From the NCBI RefSeq assembly GCF_003173355.1, contig NZ_QGMY01000017.1, positions 1 to 64,000 on the forward strand: a stretch of 64,000 nt of DNA, read 5' to 3'. The translations under genes were made by a program, and so were the position numbers. The stretch is from Methanospirillum lacunae. GTDB taxonomy: Archaea; Halobacteriota; Methanomicrobia; Methanomicrobiales; Methanospirillaceae. The notes beneath the pieces were generated by a model that made no database searches, was not told the DNA's origin, and saw only the letters and a program-made list of their open reading frames with translations. Shown here piece after piece: positions 1 to 8,490 of this stretch (position 1 is its first letter; the number at the start of each line of letters is the position of its first letter).

Positions 1-1821
1 GTACTGACCTGCATAGAGGCTCTTGGTAGTTTCCTTGGTAACCTCGTACTCGAACGACATGTCATCGTTCACGGATTCGGTTGCGTAGATAACCTTGTTC
101 TTACCGAGGATCCACAGTGCAACTCCCAGTGATGGGTCGCCTTCTGCAGTACCTCTGACGTAGAGCTTGTCACCCTTTGCAACGACTGAGCCGGATGCAG
201 TTGCCTGGATGTATGGCTTCTTGATCACGAGTGAGACAGTGTCGTACTGTGCATCATTCAGGTGATCCTTGTCGTTTGGTGCGCTAACCGCGTAGATAGT
301 GTAGGTTCCTGCATCCATCTCGAGGTTTGCAGTCTGCCACTTGTACTCGTAAGTGTCGTCATCCTGAACATCAGCTACATCAAAGGACTGTGGCTGGTTG
401 TTGTTGACTTCTTTCTTTGGAGACTTGAGCATTGCACCTGCGGTTGGGAGGTTTGGACCAGTGATGAAGAGATAGGTAGTGTCAGTCTCGGAGTTAGTTC
501 CGGAGAGTTTGACTTCCTCACCAAGGTAGTAGCTCTGGTCGCCTGCAGCGACGATGGTAACATCGCCCTTCTCTACCTTGATATCGACCTCATCGGACTT
601 GTACTGGTTGCCGGACTTGCGCTCGACACGAACGGTGTACTTCTTGTCCTTGGTGTCTTTGGTTGTCTTGAACTCAACGGTTCGGGTACCACTGGAATTG
701 AGTTTTACCTGCGCGTAGCACTTGGTTCCATGGTAGTCGGGGTCGTCGGGGACATCTTGCTTAACGCTCTTCCCTGCGCCACCCTCGTACTGGTATTTTC
801 CAATCTCGTATGGGCCTGCTGGGTCATCCTGCTTGACGTTGTCCTGAGTGGTCAGGATCATCGGAGGCTGATCGCCAGTTGCACCGGTCATGGAGTTGGT
901 TCCCTTAACCCAGAGAATGTACTCTGCATTTGGAACACCAGTGATGGTGACGGAGAACGGATTGCCACGGACTACTGTGTCCTTGTTGGCTTCGATCTTT
1001 ACTTGATCGGTGGCAATCTGAACGCTCTTTACAGCGGAAACAGTCTTTCCGGTGTAGTCCGAGCCATCTGGTGCCTTGTACATATCCTTCATTGCATTGG
1101 CGTTACACTCTGCCCAGACCGTGTACACACCAGCCTTGTACAGGCGGTTGTTGTTCTGGTCTTCGGCTGCGGTGTTCCACCCGTCGTTCTTTGCGAACTT
1201 GGTGTGGTCACTGCCTTCTCCAACCCAGTACCAGAGTTGCTGGTTGACGGTCAGAGCATTAAGTGGCCATGATTTGCCGTTGTTTCCAACAAGCTGCTGG
1301 TATACACCGCCGTCTGAGGTCTTGACCTTCAGCTTGAACGGACCATCAGCTGCCTGGTACCCTGGACGGGTTGCAAGGCTCTGCATGTTGGTCTCAACTG
1401 CAAAGTTAGCGTAGTTGCCGACTGGAATTGCCTTGCCGGTGATATCCTCACCTGCGGTTGCATCCCAGATCTTAAGACTGAGAGAAGGCTCCTTCACGTT
1501 GAAGGCTGGGGAACCCTTTACAGTCCCATTCCACTGGTACCAGATACCGGTCTTACCGACAAAGATGTCTGGTGAAACGTAGAATGCTTTGTTATCGCTA
1601 ACTGTCTGAATGTCAGCAGGCTGCTCAGTATCTGAGTTGCTGCCTGGCTGCCACCATGCAATCTGCTTGGCGCCGCCGGTTGCTGCGCTCACATCAAGGT
1701 TCTTTTCTCCAAGGAAGATATCTCCTCCCTGGCTGACCTTGTTGAGGGCTGCAGATGCCGGAAGTGCAATAAATGCACATGCGACAAGCACCATCATTAA
1801 AACTACTATTCGTGCGTTCAT
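1..1821 (-). CDS. Surface-layer type secreted protein (C-terminal part lies beyond the window)
   Basis: An open frame of 607 codons runs from the ATG at 1821-1819 leftward to the window edge without a stop, so the C-terminus is missing. Residues 1-25 form a signal peptide (MNARIVVL..., a hydrophobic core, then ALPASA before ALNKVSQGG). The mature protein is rich in Lys, Asp, Thr, Gly and aromatic residues. It reads as tandem beta domains: an N-terminal domain with IFLGEKNLDV, YVSPDIFVGKTG and WYQW resembling the DUF3821 domain of Methanomicrobiales surface proteins, then repeated Ig-like segments with phrases such as YTVRVERKSG and KLYVRGTAEGDPS. A perfect GGAGG stands 6 bases before the start. 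The likely role is an S-layer or surface structural protein; the exact structure it forms cannot be told here. Frames on the plus strand in this region (for example 262-1272) are antisense shadows. Confidence 0.85.
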   Translation of the reverse strand, partial: MNARIVVLMMVLVACAFIALPASAALNKVSQGGDIFLGEKNLDVSAATGGAKQIAWWQPGSNSDTEQPADIQTVSDNKAFYVSPDIFVGKTGIWYQWNGTVKGSPAFNVKEPSLSLKIWDATAGEDITGKAIPVGNYANFAVETNMQSLATRPGYQAADGPFKLKVKTSDGGVYQQLVGNNGKSWPLNALTVNQQLWYWVGEGSDHTKFAKNDGWNTAAEDQNNNRLYKAGVYTVWAECNANAMKDMYKAPDGSDYTGKTVSAVKSVQIATDQVKIEANKDTVVRGNPFSVTITGVPNAEYILWVKGTNSMTGATGDQPPMILTTQDNVKQDDPAGPYEIGKYQYEGGAGKSVKQDVPDDPDYHGTKCYAQVKLNSSGTRTVEFKTTKDTKDKKYTVRVERKSGNQYKSDEVDIKVEKGDVTIVAAGDQSYYLGEEVKLSGTNSETDTTYLFITGPNLPTAGAMLKSPKKEVNNNQPQSFDVADVQDDDTYEYKWQTANLEMDAGTYTIYAVSAPNDKDHLNDAQYDTVSLVIKKPYIQATASGSVVAKGDKLYVRGTAEGDPSLGVALWILGKNKVIYATESVNDDMSFEYEVTKETTKSLYAGQY

Positions 1822-1832
1822 TACATGTCCTC

Positions 1833-1935
1833 CGAACAATCCGATTGTTCGAAAAGCACTGATCCAATAAACATCGCTGATCCAGACGATGTTTAACAGA
1901 CTTTGTGCCACATACTCCGAGATAATCGAAGTATG
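1833..1935 (-). promoter_or_regulatory. 5' leader of the surface-layer gene with three tandem stem-loops
   Basis: Three inverted repeats lie between the predicted transcription start and the ribosome binding site. At 1911-1935 an 8-bp stem (one G-T pair) encloses a 9-base loop. At 1870-1893 a perfect 7-bp stem encloses 10 bases. At 1833-1851 a perfect 8-bp stem encloses CGG. The last stem abuts the Shine-Dalgarno GGAGG at 1828-1832. The structure is seen in the sequence; a role in mRNA stability or translation is inferred. Confidence 0.6.
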
Positions 1936-1954
1936 ACTAGATATTTGTGAACCC

Positions 1955-1968
1955 CATATTATATCCTT
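1955..1968 (-). promoter_or_regulatory. TATA box of the surface-layer gene
   Basis: On the minus strand this reads AAAGGATATAATATGG, a good archaeal BRE/TATA element. A start about 25 bases downstream would fall near 1935-1937, giving a leader of roughly 115 bases. The start site is inferred. Confidence 0.55.
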
Positions 1969-2199
1969 TCTGGTTTCGTTAAGAAGAAAAAAGGCGAGAA
2001 TCAATGTCTAAACACTGTAGAATCCTCCAGGCCCAAATATTTCTGATCAATAGGTTCGGCTTTACCACCGATGCTGAACCAATAAACCAAGTCTGGAAAA
2101 CTTCCATATCGCGCAACATACAGGATGAAAAGATCTAGAGAAATGATCTTGTAAACAGCACAATTATATACTTCGAGTTAGAAAAATATGGAGGCACGA
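1969..2199. other. Intergenic region between the surface-layer gene and tRNA-Gln
   Basis: No open frame of note is seen. It holds an inverted repeat at 2053-2080 (GGTTCGGC and GCTGAACC, 8 pairs with one G-T, 12-base loop) of unknown role. It also holds an AT-rich TATA-like element (AATTATATA, 2162-2170) placed about 30 bases before tRNA-Gln, which is probably that tRNA's promoter. Confidence 0.5.
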
Positions 2200-2272
2200 A
2201 GCCCGATAGTGTAGAGGTCAATCATACGAGGCTCTGGACCTTGTGACAGCAGTTCGAATCTGCTTCGGGCTA
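2200..2272 (+). tRNA. tRNA-Gln (anticodon CUG)
   Basis: The acceptor stem AGCCCGA pairs with TCGGGCT, followed by discriminator A. The anticodon stem CGAGG/CCTTG encloses loop CTCTGGA, giving CUG. The T arm AGCAG-TTCGAAT-CTGCT is perfect. No CCA is encoded and no intron is seen. The last three bases overlap the stop codon of the convergent flpA gene. Confidence 0.93.
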
Positions 2273-2884
2273 TAATTCTTTTAAATCTCTTTTTTTACAG
2301 ACAATTGCTGCATGATCACGATGATACCTATCAAGCCATGTTACTTTGATATCATCAAGACCTGCATTCTGTAATTTAGAAACGGCTTTACTGCAAATCT
2401 GTTCAGGATCCTCTTGGGTAGCAACACTCCTCGTTTTTAGCATTAAAATTAAATAACCACCGGATTTCAGGAAAACCAGATTATTTAAAACGATTTCCAC
2501 CTGTTCTTTCTGTGCAATATCCTGGTAAAGCAGATCAACTGTGCTGACAAAAGGAGCGTAGACAAGAGGGGTTGCTGCATCAGCAGGAATTGGAAGAATG
2601 TTCATCCTATTATTACATACATCAAGCAACTTCGCAAGGGGTTCTGGAGCAATCTCAACCGCATACACGACATCTGCATAATCAGCGATAAACGACACTG
2701 TTGTTCCGGATGCAGCACCAAGGTAAAGAATTTGATCCGTTTTTATAATCTCCGGTCCAGAACCAAGATAATAGAGTGCAGCTAATTTGCTTCTCTCCGG
2801 TGGCCAGACACGAAGGGGCCCAATCATCCTGTCTCCTTTGATTGCCTTTCCGGTAGAGCACAATATCCCATCCTGCCAGATCAA
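2270..2884 (-). CDS. flpA: Fibrillarin-like rRNA/tRNA 2'-O-methyltransferase
   Basis: This is the 204-residue catalytic subunit of the archaeal C/D-box sRNP, which transfers methyl from SAM to ribose 2'-OH at sites chosen by guide RNAs. The SAM-binding GAASG motif is at residues 56-60, inside ILYLGAASG. The family phrase RVWPPERSKLAA is at 25-36, and a Rossmann methyltransferase fold follows. The start codon is TTG at 2884-2882 and shares TTGA with the stop of nop5, so the two are translationally coupled, as these partner proteins commonly are. The 3' end overlaps the tRNA-Gln gene by three bases on the other strand. Confidence 0.93.
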   Translation of the reverse strand: MIWQDGILCSTGKAIKGDRMIGPLRVWPPERSKLAALYYLGSGPEIIKTDQILYLGAASGTTVSFIADYADVVYAVEIAPEPLAKLLDVCNNRMNILPIPADAATPLVYAPFVSTVDLLYQDIAQKEQVEIVLNNLVFLKSGGYLILMLKTRSVATQEDPEQICSKAVSKLQNAGLDDIKVTWLDRYHRDHAAIVCKKRDLKEL

Positions 2885-3774
2885 GATTTCTTCCCCGCCT
2901 TTTCAATTCTTAATTGTGCTCTTTCTAGAAATGCAGAGTCTATCGTACCTCGGTAATAATCAATCCTAAACGCAATTATAAGATTTGAAGCAAGAGTCCG
3001 GGAGATCTTTCCCCTGATCCTCCGGGATGCAGCATGTATTCGCTTATGCTCAAATATAAGACCGTGTTTAGGAGGGGGAGATCCTGAAGACAGATGCGAG
3101 AAGAGAGCATTACGGGCTCCAAGAACCTGAATTTTTGAAGCAGGCATTCTGCACAAACGTTTCAGACTACCAGCCTCAAGCAACAACCTTGCAGCAACCA
3201 GAGGACCTACAATATTACTACAATTAGGGAGGAGTTTCTCACATCTCATTGAAATATCCCGGACGAGTTTACCCCTGCTCCCCTTCATGCTCACAAGATC
3301 ACGACAGAGTAGCGAAATACCATCATTTCCGGTACCTGATGCCATCTCCCTGATCGGATCTAACCCCTTTTTTTGCTTTACTGATGAATCCGAATCACTT
3401 TCTCTCATCGAGTCCCAGTTAATAATTTGTTCAGAAAGGCGACTCATCATCAGGTCCGTCTCACGAAGAACCAGCATAAGTTTTACCAGCCTGACTTCTT
3501 CAGATGAATTATACTTCTGCAACTTGTTCCTTGACCACATTAGGCAGATTTCACGGAGATAAAAATAATAATCATCCTTATCCTTACAGATTCCTTTGGT
3601 AACTGCCTCCTTCCAGGTCGGTAGAATAGAGAGTTTTCCCCCATTTTCAATGAACCGGGAATAAAAAACAGTTGGAATAGGTAAAGTTGAATCCCTTTCA
3701 ATCTTTAACTCATCATACCAATAGAAAGAAGAAACATGCAGGTCATCAGTCTTTTCAGATTGTTTTGAATCCAT
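2881..3774 (-). CDS. nop5: Nop5/Nop56-like C/D-box sRNP core protein
   Basis: This 297-residue scaffold of the archaeal C/D sRNP bridges fibrillarin and the L7Ae-bound guide RNA. The C-terminal Nop domain is clear: GPLVAARLLLEAGSL at 190-204, then KIQVLGARNALFSHL at 214-228 and PKHGLIFEH. The N-terminal half is divergent and the middle is predicted to be helical. The open frame extends upstream to 4170, but that extension lies over the permease gene and is not protein-like. The ATG at 3774-3772, which shares one base with the upstream stop (TGATG), is the sensible start. A basic tail (KAGKKS) ends the protein, as in the family. Confidence 0.92.
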   Translation of the reverse strand: MDSKQSEKTDDLHVSSFYWYDELKIERDSTLPIPTVFYSRFIENGGKLSILPTWKEAVTKGICKDKDDYYFYLREICLMWSRNKLQKYNSSEEVRLVKLMLVLRETDLMMSRLSEQIINWDSMRESDSDSSVKQKKGLDPIREMASGTGNDGISLLCRDLVSMKGSRGKLVRDISMRCEKLLPNCSNIVGPLVAARLLLEAGSLKRLCRMPASKIQVLGARNALFSHLSSGSPPPKHGLIFEHKRIHAASRRIRGKISRTLASNLIIAFRIDYYRGTIDSAFLERAQLRIEKAGKKS

Positions 3775-5000
3775 CAGAAACCCCAAAGTCCAAGTGAATA
3801 TAGAATAACCGGCAATGTTACAACCCCCATACATGGTACCCGTGACAGATTCAGGAATCCTGGAATAAGACCTATTCCCGTGGCACATACTAGGATGAAT
3901 AACCCAAAAGGACCACAGATCACCCCGCACAACAGGATCACAAATCCTGCAACCAGAGTATTCACCATTTTTCCATCCAATCCGGAGAACCATTTGGCAC
4001 ACGATGACATACTCAATGTAATCAGATACGCGGCACCTGATGCAATGATAACGATAAGGAGGAGAACCGGAAATGAAGGGGGGTCTAGCGAGGAGATCAT
4101 AACCATAACCCCGTTTCTGGTTCTTTCTATTCCATAGAATGCAGCAAGACCCACAACCACATTTGCACATGCTGCTGCACCGGCGGCGACCAGGTATGTC
4201 CGCCTGTTTGTATCATATTTTATTCTTGCATTTATCACAGCTGTCGCTGATGCCGTTGAAAGACCAGGGAGCCAACCAACCAACAACCCGGCAATTGTGC
4301 CTGAAAGTGAGGCATACAGAATACTTTTAGTCTCAAGTCCAAGATTTGCATACCGCTGCCGTGGAACCTGAGTATGGGAGGATACGATCAATACAGAAAG
4401 ACCAAAAAGCCCGGTTAGAAGAGGCATCAAAACAGCACTCTCACCATTCAGGTTCCAGACAAGATATTGAAACCTGAATGCAAAAAGCCCGAGAAGGCCT
4501 GATGATGCAAAGATCAAAAGAGCCCAGAGAACTGACCCTTCCTGAATAATTACCATCCCCATGATCAGAATCAGAAGAGGTCCACAGACCCAGTCAATAT
4601 ATGATTGGATGGGAGTCAGGAGAACATATGCCAGTATCGCCACCGGCACTCCGATAATTATACCATAAATACATCCAAGAGCAGATAGCCTGACAGCTTC
4701 TTCCCCTTTCCCTTCCAGTGTAAGAGCATGTGCCGGGAGCGTTGACAAGGCAGTCCCGGAATCAGGAATTCCAAAAAACGTAGACGGAATCAGATCTAGA
4801 AATGAGTGACCGATAAGCATGGAAATCAGTGCAGCAACAAGACCTTCAGCTCCGATTACGGGGAACAATACAGGAGAAAGACCTGCCATGATTCCTGCCA
4901 TCGTGTTTGAATGAATGCCTGGAATAAGGCCACTGATAACACCACACACAAGCCCGAACATAAGCCCTGACAGAAGAGGAATCATAGGATTCTCATGCAT
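3774..5000 (-). CDS. TctA-family (tripartite tricarboxylate transporter-like) permease
   Basis: This 408-residue polytopic membrane protein has about ten to twelve hydrophobic segments. Two internally related glycine/proline motifs mark the TctA family: ISGLIPGIHSNTMAGI near residue 21 and LVGWLPGLSTASATAV near residue 240. Bacterial TctA works with TctB and a binding protein TctC; neither is present nearby, which is usual for archaeal members. Substrate is unknown. It heads a leftward unit with nop5 and flpA (1-base overlap) and faces hemD across a 66-base divergent promoter region. Co-transcription with the sRNP genes is odd functionally and may be fortuitous. Confidence 0.8.
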   Translation of the reverse strand: MHENPMIPLLSGLMFGLVCGVISGLIPGIHSNTMAGIMAGLSPVLFPVIGAEGLVAALISMLIGHSFLDLIPSTFFGIPDSGTALSTLPAHALTLEGKGEEAVRLSALGCIYGIIIGVPVAILAYVLLTPIQSYIDWVCGPLLILIMGMVIIQEGSVLWALLIFASSGLLGLFAFRFQYLVWNLNGESAVLMPLLTGLFGLSVLIVSSHTQVPRQRYANLGLETKSILYASLSGTIAGLLVGWLPGLSTASATAVINARIKYDTNRRTYLVAAGAAACANVVVGLAAFYGIERTRNGVMVMISSLDPPSFPVLLLIVIIASGAAYLITLSMSSCAKWFSGLDGKMVNTLVAGFVILLCGVICGPFGLFILVCATGIGLIPGFLNLSRVPCMGVVTLPVILYSLGLWGF

Positions 5001-5066
5001 TATAAGTGTGAAGAGAGCTTAAAATAACCGCATATCTGGTCTGCTGACCAGTGATCAGGGGAAGGC

Positions 5067-5756
5067 ATGAAGATCGCAATAACCAGGCTTCGTGGCAAGG
5101 AACTGGATGATCAACAGAGATGCGCACGTCGTGGGCATGACTGTTACCCGGTTACACCACTAACAGGTGAGATCGACCAGGATCAAATTGATCTCTTCAT
5201 AGAACAGGTAAAGGAAGAACGATTTGATTGTATATTTTTTACAAGTGCCCTTCCAGCCCATAAGATCGGACCCCTCCTTGGAAATTGCCCACTTCCCCGG
5301 GTTATTGCCATAGGTCCCCAAACAGCAAAAGCCCTCAGAGAATCAGGTGTTCCTTGTGAAGTGTTACATGAGTATTATTCTCGGGCTTTTGTTCCATACT
5401 TAGGTGAATGGATATCTGGGAAAATTATAGGAATACCCAGATCTGATGCTCCAAATCCAGGACTATTGCATGCAATTACTGATGCTGGTGGGATTGTTGA
5501 GGAATTCACAATATATTCACTTATACCCACCTACGAGGAACTTAATCTGACATTTGCAGAAGCAATTCTCTTCACAAGTGCATTATCATTTAAATCGGCA
5601 ATATGGAAACGAAGAGAGGATCTGGTCATCGTTGCAATCGGAGAAGTAACCGCATCAGCCATGGAAGAGGCAGGGTTATCACCTGATGTTGTTGGCGACG
5701 GCTCCCTTGAAGGAACACTTGATGAATTAAACCTCTTTCTCCTGATGAATCCCTGA
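5067..5756 (+). CDS. hemD: Uroporphyrinogen-III synthase
   Basis: A 229-residue HemD family protein that would close hydroxymethylbilane with ring-D inversion to uroporphyrinogen III, the precursor of F430, cobamides and siroheme. It starts MKIAITRLRGKE and shows the poorly conserved but typical two-domain pattern: DCIFFTSALPAHKIGPLL (about 54-71), VIAIGPQTAKALRESG (78-93), then IIGIPRSDAPNPGLLHAI and ILFTSALSFKSAIW, with IVAIGEVTASAMEEAG near the end. No other hem gene is adjacent. It is followed after 6 bases by cbf5, so the two are probably co-transcribed. Confidence 0.88.
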   Translation: MKIAITRLRGKELDDQQRCARRGHDCYPVTPLTGEIDQDQIDLFIEQVKEERFDCIFFTSALPAHKIGPLLGNCPLPRVIAIGPQTAKALRESGVPCEVLHEYYSRAFVPYLGEWISGKIIGIPRSDAPNPGLLHAITDAGGIVEEFTIYSLIPTYEELNLTFAEAILFTSALSFKSAIWKRREDLVIVAIGEVTASAMEEAGLSPDVVGDGSLEGTLDELNLFLLMNP

Positions 5757-5762
5757 ATTATC

Positions 5763-6719
5763 ATGCAATCGATATCAGACATTAATCCAGTAAAAAAACC
5801 AGTAATCCCCTTACCCAACGGAGGAGGGATAATCCTTGTTGACAAACCAAGAGGACCGAGCAGCCATCAGGTGGCAGCATGGGTACGAGAGATGACAGGA
5901 GTTTCCCAGGTAGGTCATACTGGGACTTTAGATCCCCAGGTATCAGGTGTTCTTGTTGTGCTTCTCGGTAAGGCGGTCCGGCTGACTTCTATCCTTCATC
6001 TAGATGAAAAAGAGTATATCTGCCTGATGCGCCTGCAGGGGGATGTCAGTCAGCAGAACCTTGAAACCGCAATTTCAGAGTTTACAGGCAAAATATATCA
6101 GCGTCCTCCCCGTAGGAGTGCAGTTAAGCGTGCACTAAGAATCAGGGAGATCCTAGAACTTGAAATTTTAAGCCGTGAGGGGCGGCTGGTGCTACTCAGG
6201 GCCAGATGTGATTCTGGAACGTACATCAGATCACTTTGTCATCATATCGGAATGGCTCTTGGTGTCGGCGCACACATGCAAGAACTGCGAAGAAGCAGGT
6301 CTGCAGATTTCAGGGAGTCGCAGATTCATACTCTTCATGATGTCCGTGATGCGGTAGAAGCAGCAAAAGCTGGAAATCCGGATATTTTGTCTGGACTGCT
6401 TCTGCCGATGGAGAACTCAATAAAGCATCTGCCCACTGTAACAATCAAGGATTCAGCTGCCGGTGCAATATGCCATGGAGCACGCCTCTCAATGAGAGGA
6501 ATTGTAAAAACGGACTCATTCCAAATGGATGATTTTGTTGCAATCTTTACTGACTCCGGGGATCTGATAGGTATCGGTGAGGCACTTATGAGTGCATCCC
6601 GGATTATTCCCAACGAAAAAGGACTCGCTGTTGCCCCGCGAATCATATTTCCTGATGCTGATGCATATCCTGCGATATGGAAAGGCCGCACAACACCAGG
6701 TGAGACCAGCAAGGCTTAA
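5763..6719 (+). CDS. cbf5: Cbf5/TruB-type RNA pseudouridine synthase
   Basis: This 318-residue catalytic protein of the H/ACA sRNP converts uridine to pseudouridine in rRNA and also acts at tRNA U55. The catalytic Asp57 is in GHTGTLDPQVSG. Other family motifs are GIILVDKPRGPSSHQV (22-37), KEYICLMRLQGDV and CDSGTYIRSLCHHIG. A C-terminal PUA domain spans roughly residues 225-305. The gene lies 6 bases after hemD. Together with flpA and nop5 the region encodes core proteins of both archaeal guide-RNA modification machines. Confidence 0.94.
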   Translation: MQSISDINPVKKPVIPLPNGGGIILVDKPRGPSSHQVAAWVREMTGVSQVGHTGTLDPQVSGVLVVLLGKAVRLTSILHLDEKEYICLMRLQGDVSQQNLETAISEFTGKIYQRPPRRSAVKRALRIREILELEILSREGRLVLLRARCDSGTYIRSLCHHIGMALGVGAHMQELRRSRSADFRESQIHTLHDVRDAVEAAKAGNPDILSGLLLPMENSIKHLPTVTIKDSAAGAICHGARLSMRGIVKTDSFQMDDFVAIFTDSGDLIGIGEALMSASRIIPNEKGLAVAPRIIFPDADAYPAIWKGRTTPGETSKA

Positions 6720-6754
6720 ATCTGGAAGAGCTAACATTATAGGGCAATTCTTTT

Positions 6755-6838
6755 GCTGAGGTAGTCTAGTCTGGGAAGGCGCAAGATTGGAAATCTTGTG
6801 AGGCTTGCCTCTCGGGAGTTCAAATCTCCCCCTTAGCG
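6755..6838 (+). tRNA. tRNA-Ser (anticodon GGA)
   Basis: Acceptor GCTGAGG pairs with CCTTAGC (one G-T), discriminator G. Anticodon stem CAAGA/TCTTG holds loop TTGGAAA (GGA). A long variable arm (GAGGC..GCCTC) marks a class II tRNA, and the T arm GGGAG-TTCAAAT-CTCCC is perfect. A T7 run directly follows (6839-6845), a likely terminator. A TATA-like GCTTAAAT lies about 35 bases upstream. Confidence 0.95.
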
Positions 6839-6893
6839 TTTTTTTATAAACTGTTAATGTGAATAAGAGACTTCGGATCAATAAAAAAAAAGA

Positions 6894-8012
6894 TTATGCG
6901 GATTTTGAAATCCAGTTTGCAATCCAGTCGCCTACCCCACTTGTCGTGGCTGAACCACCCATATCACGGGTGACAATCCCGTTGGCGATAGACGCTTCAA
7001 TACCTTTAACGACTGCTTCACTTGCTTCTGCTTCTCCCAGATGGTCAAGCAGCAGTGCTCCTGCCCAGACAGTTGCAAGTGGATTGGCAACATTCAGACC
7101 TTTGTACTTCGGTGCTGAACCATGGATAGGTTCAAACATTGACGTTCCCTCGGGGTTGATATTCCCTCCAGGAGCAAGACCGAGCCCCCCCTGGATCATG
7201 GCACCCAGATCAGTGATGATATCACCGAACATATTTGGAGTAACAACCACATCGAACCATTCAGGGTTTTTAACAAACCACATGGTTATAGCATCCACAT
7301 AATTGAACTCTGTTGTAATATCCGGGTTTTGTGCTGCAACATCTCTGAATACATCCCTCCAGAGGCCATATACATCTGAAAGAACATTGGCCTTATCAAC
7401 CGAGGTCACTTTTTTCCTGCGTTTACGGGAGGCGTTAAAGGCATACTCCATAACTCGCCTTGAACCTTCCCGGGTCAGAACTCCAATCTGGTATGCAATC
7501 TCCTCTGCATCACTCTCAACATCAAGCCCAAACTTGACAGAATAGAGATTTCGCACGACCTCAAGTTGTTTCTTCTCTTTTCCCGAAAACCGGGATCCAA
7601 TACCGACGTAGAAGTCCTCGGTATTCTCTCTTACTACAAGGAAATCTATATCCTTCGGACCTTTTCCTGCAAGAGGAGTATCCACACCGGCAAGCATCTT
7701 AACCGGTCTTAGGTTTACATACTGATCAAAGGCAAACCTGAGAGTCAGCAGAATTCCTTTCTCGAGAATTCCCGGAGTTACCCGATCATCCCCGATGGCA
7801 CCGAAATATATTGCAGGGTATGAAGAGAGAGCATCAAGCTCTGCTTCACTTACCAGTTCTCCGGTCTTAAGATACCGTTCTGCACCAATATCAAAATCAG
7901 TCCAGCCGATCTCAAATCCATATCGCTCTCCTGCCGCATCAAGCACTTTACGACCAGATGCAATGATCTCAGGACCGATACCATCTCCACCAATGACAGC
8001 TACTTCATGCAC
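6894..8012 (-). CDS. leuB: 3-isopropylmalate dehydrogenase (isocitrate/isopropylmalate dehydrogenase family)
   Basis: A 372-residue NAD(P)-dependent beta-decarboxylating dehydrogenase. Motifs are GGDGIGPE at 8-15, [18 protein letters not shown] (substrate loop), [43 protein letters not shown] and [14 protein letters not shown]. The start is GTG at 8012, inside the end of leuD (13-base overlap), with GGAGTG about 7 bases upstream. It is the last gene of leuA-leuC-leuD-leuB. Methanogens have paralogous enzymes for leucine, isoleucine (citramalate route) and 2-oxosuberate (coenzyme B) synthesis. The complete four-gene cluster favours leucine, but the substrate cannot be fixed from sequence alone. 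Confidence 0.9.
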   Translation of the reverse strand: MHEVAVIGGDGIGPEIIASGRKVLDAAGERYGFEIGWTDFDIGAERYLKTGELVSEAELDALSSYPAIYFGAIGDDRVTPGILEKGILLTLRFAFDQYVNLRPVKMLAGVDTPLAGKGPKDIDFLVVRENTEDFYVGIGSRFSGKEKKQLEVVRNLYSVKFGLDVESDAEEIAYQIGVLTREGSRRVMEYAFNASRKRRKKVTSVDKANVLSDVYGLWRDVFRDVAAQNPDITTEFNYVDAITMWFVKNPEWFDVVVTPNMFGDIITDLGAMIQGGLGLAPGGNINPEGTSMFEPIHGSAPKYKGLNVANPLATVWAGALLLDHLGEAEASEAVVKGIEASIANGIVTRDMGGSATTSGVGDWIANWISKSA

Positions 8013-8488
8013 AGGTCTTCACTCCTTATCTGTTTTGCATATTCTACAAGCCCACCAGCATCAATAATCTGCTGTAGAAATGTAGGTACGGGTTCGATGT
8101 CGAGTCTTCTCCCTGAAACATCGATATATCCTTCTGCAAAGTGCCCGGTTATCTGATCCTGCTCTGAGATCTCTCCGGCACGGGGGCAAATAACAGGGAG
8201 AAGCCCAACATTTACACTATTACGGTAAAAAATCCGGGCAAATGACTCTGCAATGACCACGCTGACTCCCGATCCAGTAAGGGCCAGAGGAGCATGTTCA
8301 CGTGATGAACCACAACCGAAGTTGCGTCCTGCGACGATCATATCCCCTTTATTAACTCCTTGTGCAAACTCATCCCTGAATCCTTCAAAAGCGTGCTCTG
8401 AAAGACCCTTAGGATCATTAATGGTAAGGAACCTCCCCGGGATGATTGCATCTGTATCAATATTGTCGCCAAATTTCCAGACCCGCAT
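8000..8488 (-). CDS. leuD: 3-isopropylmalate dehydratase small subunit
   Basis: A 162-residue swivelling-domain subunit of the aconitase superfamily, working with LeuC in the isomerisation of 2- to 3-isopropylmalate. It has [19 protein letters not shown] near the N-terminus, then [17 protein letters not shown] with the family GCGSSREH motif, and [21 protein letters not shown] at 8494 could add two residues, but it is part of the Shine-Dalgarno GGAGGTG (8500-8494). ATG 8488, five bases after that site, is the better start. The gap to the leuC stop is 2 bases. Confidence 0.93.
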   Translation of the reverse strand: MRVWKFGDNIDTDAIIPGRFLTINDPKGLSEHAFEGFRDEFAQGVNKGDMIVAGRNFGCGSSREHAPLALTGSGVSVVIAESFARIFYRNSVNVGLLPVICPRAGEISEQDQITGHFAEGYIDVSGRRLDIEPVPTFLQQIIDAGGLVEYAKQIRSEDLCMK

Positions 8489-8490
8489 CG

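Noticed and set aside
262-1272. A 336-codon open frame on the plus strand
   Set aside because: It is antisense to the surface-layer gene, has no family features and its Val/Leu-rich composition is what the reverse of a Lys/Asp-rich beta protein gives.
2881-4170. A 429-residue reading of the nop5 gene
   Set aside because: The first 132 residues are translated from the antisense-free overlap with the permease gene in another frame and have no Nop5 features; the start at 3774 is better.
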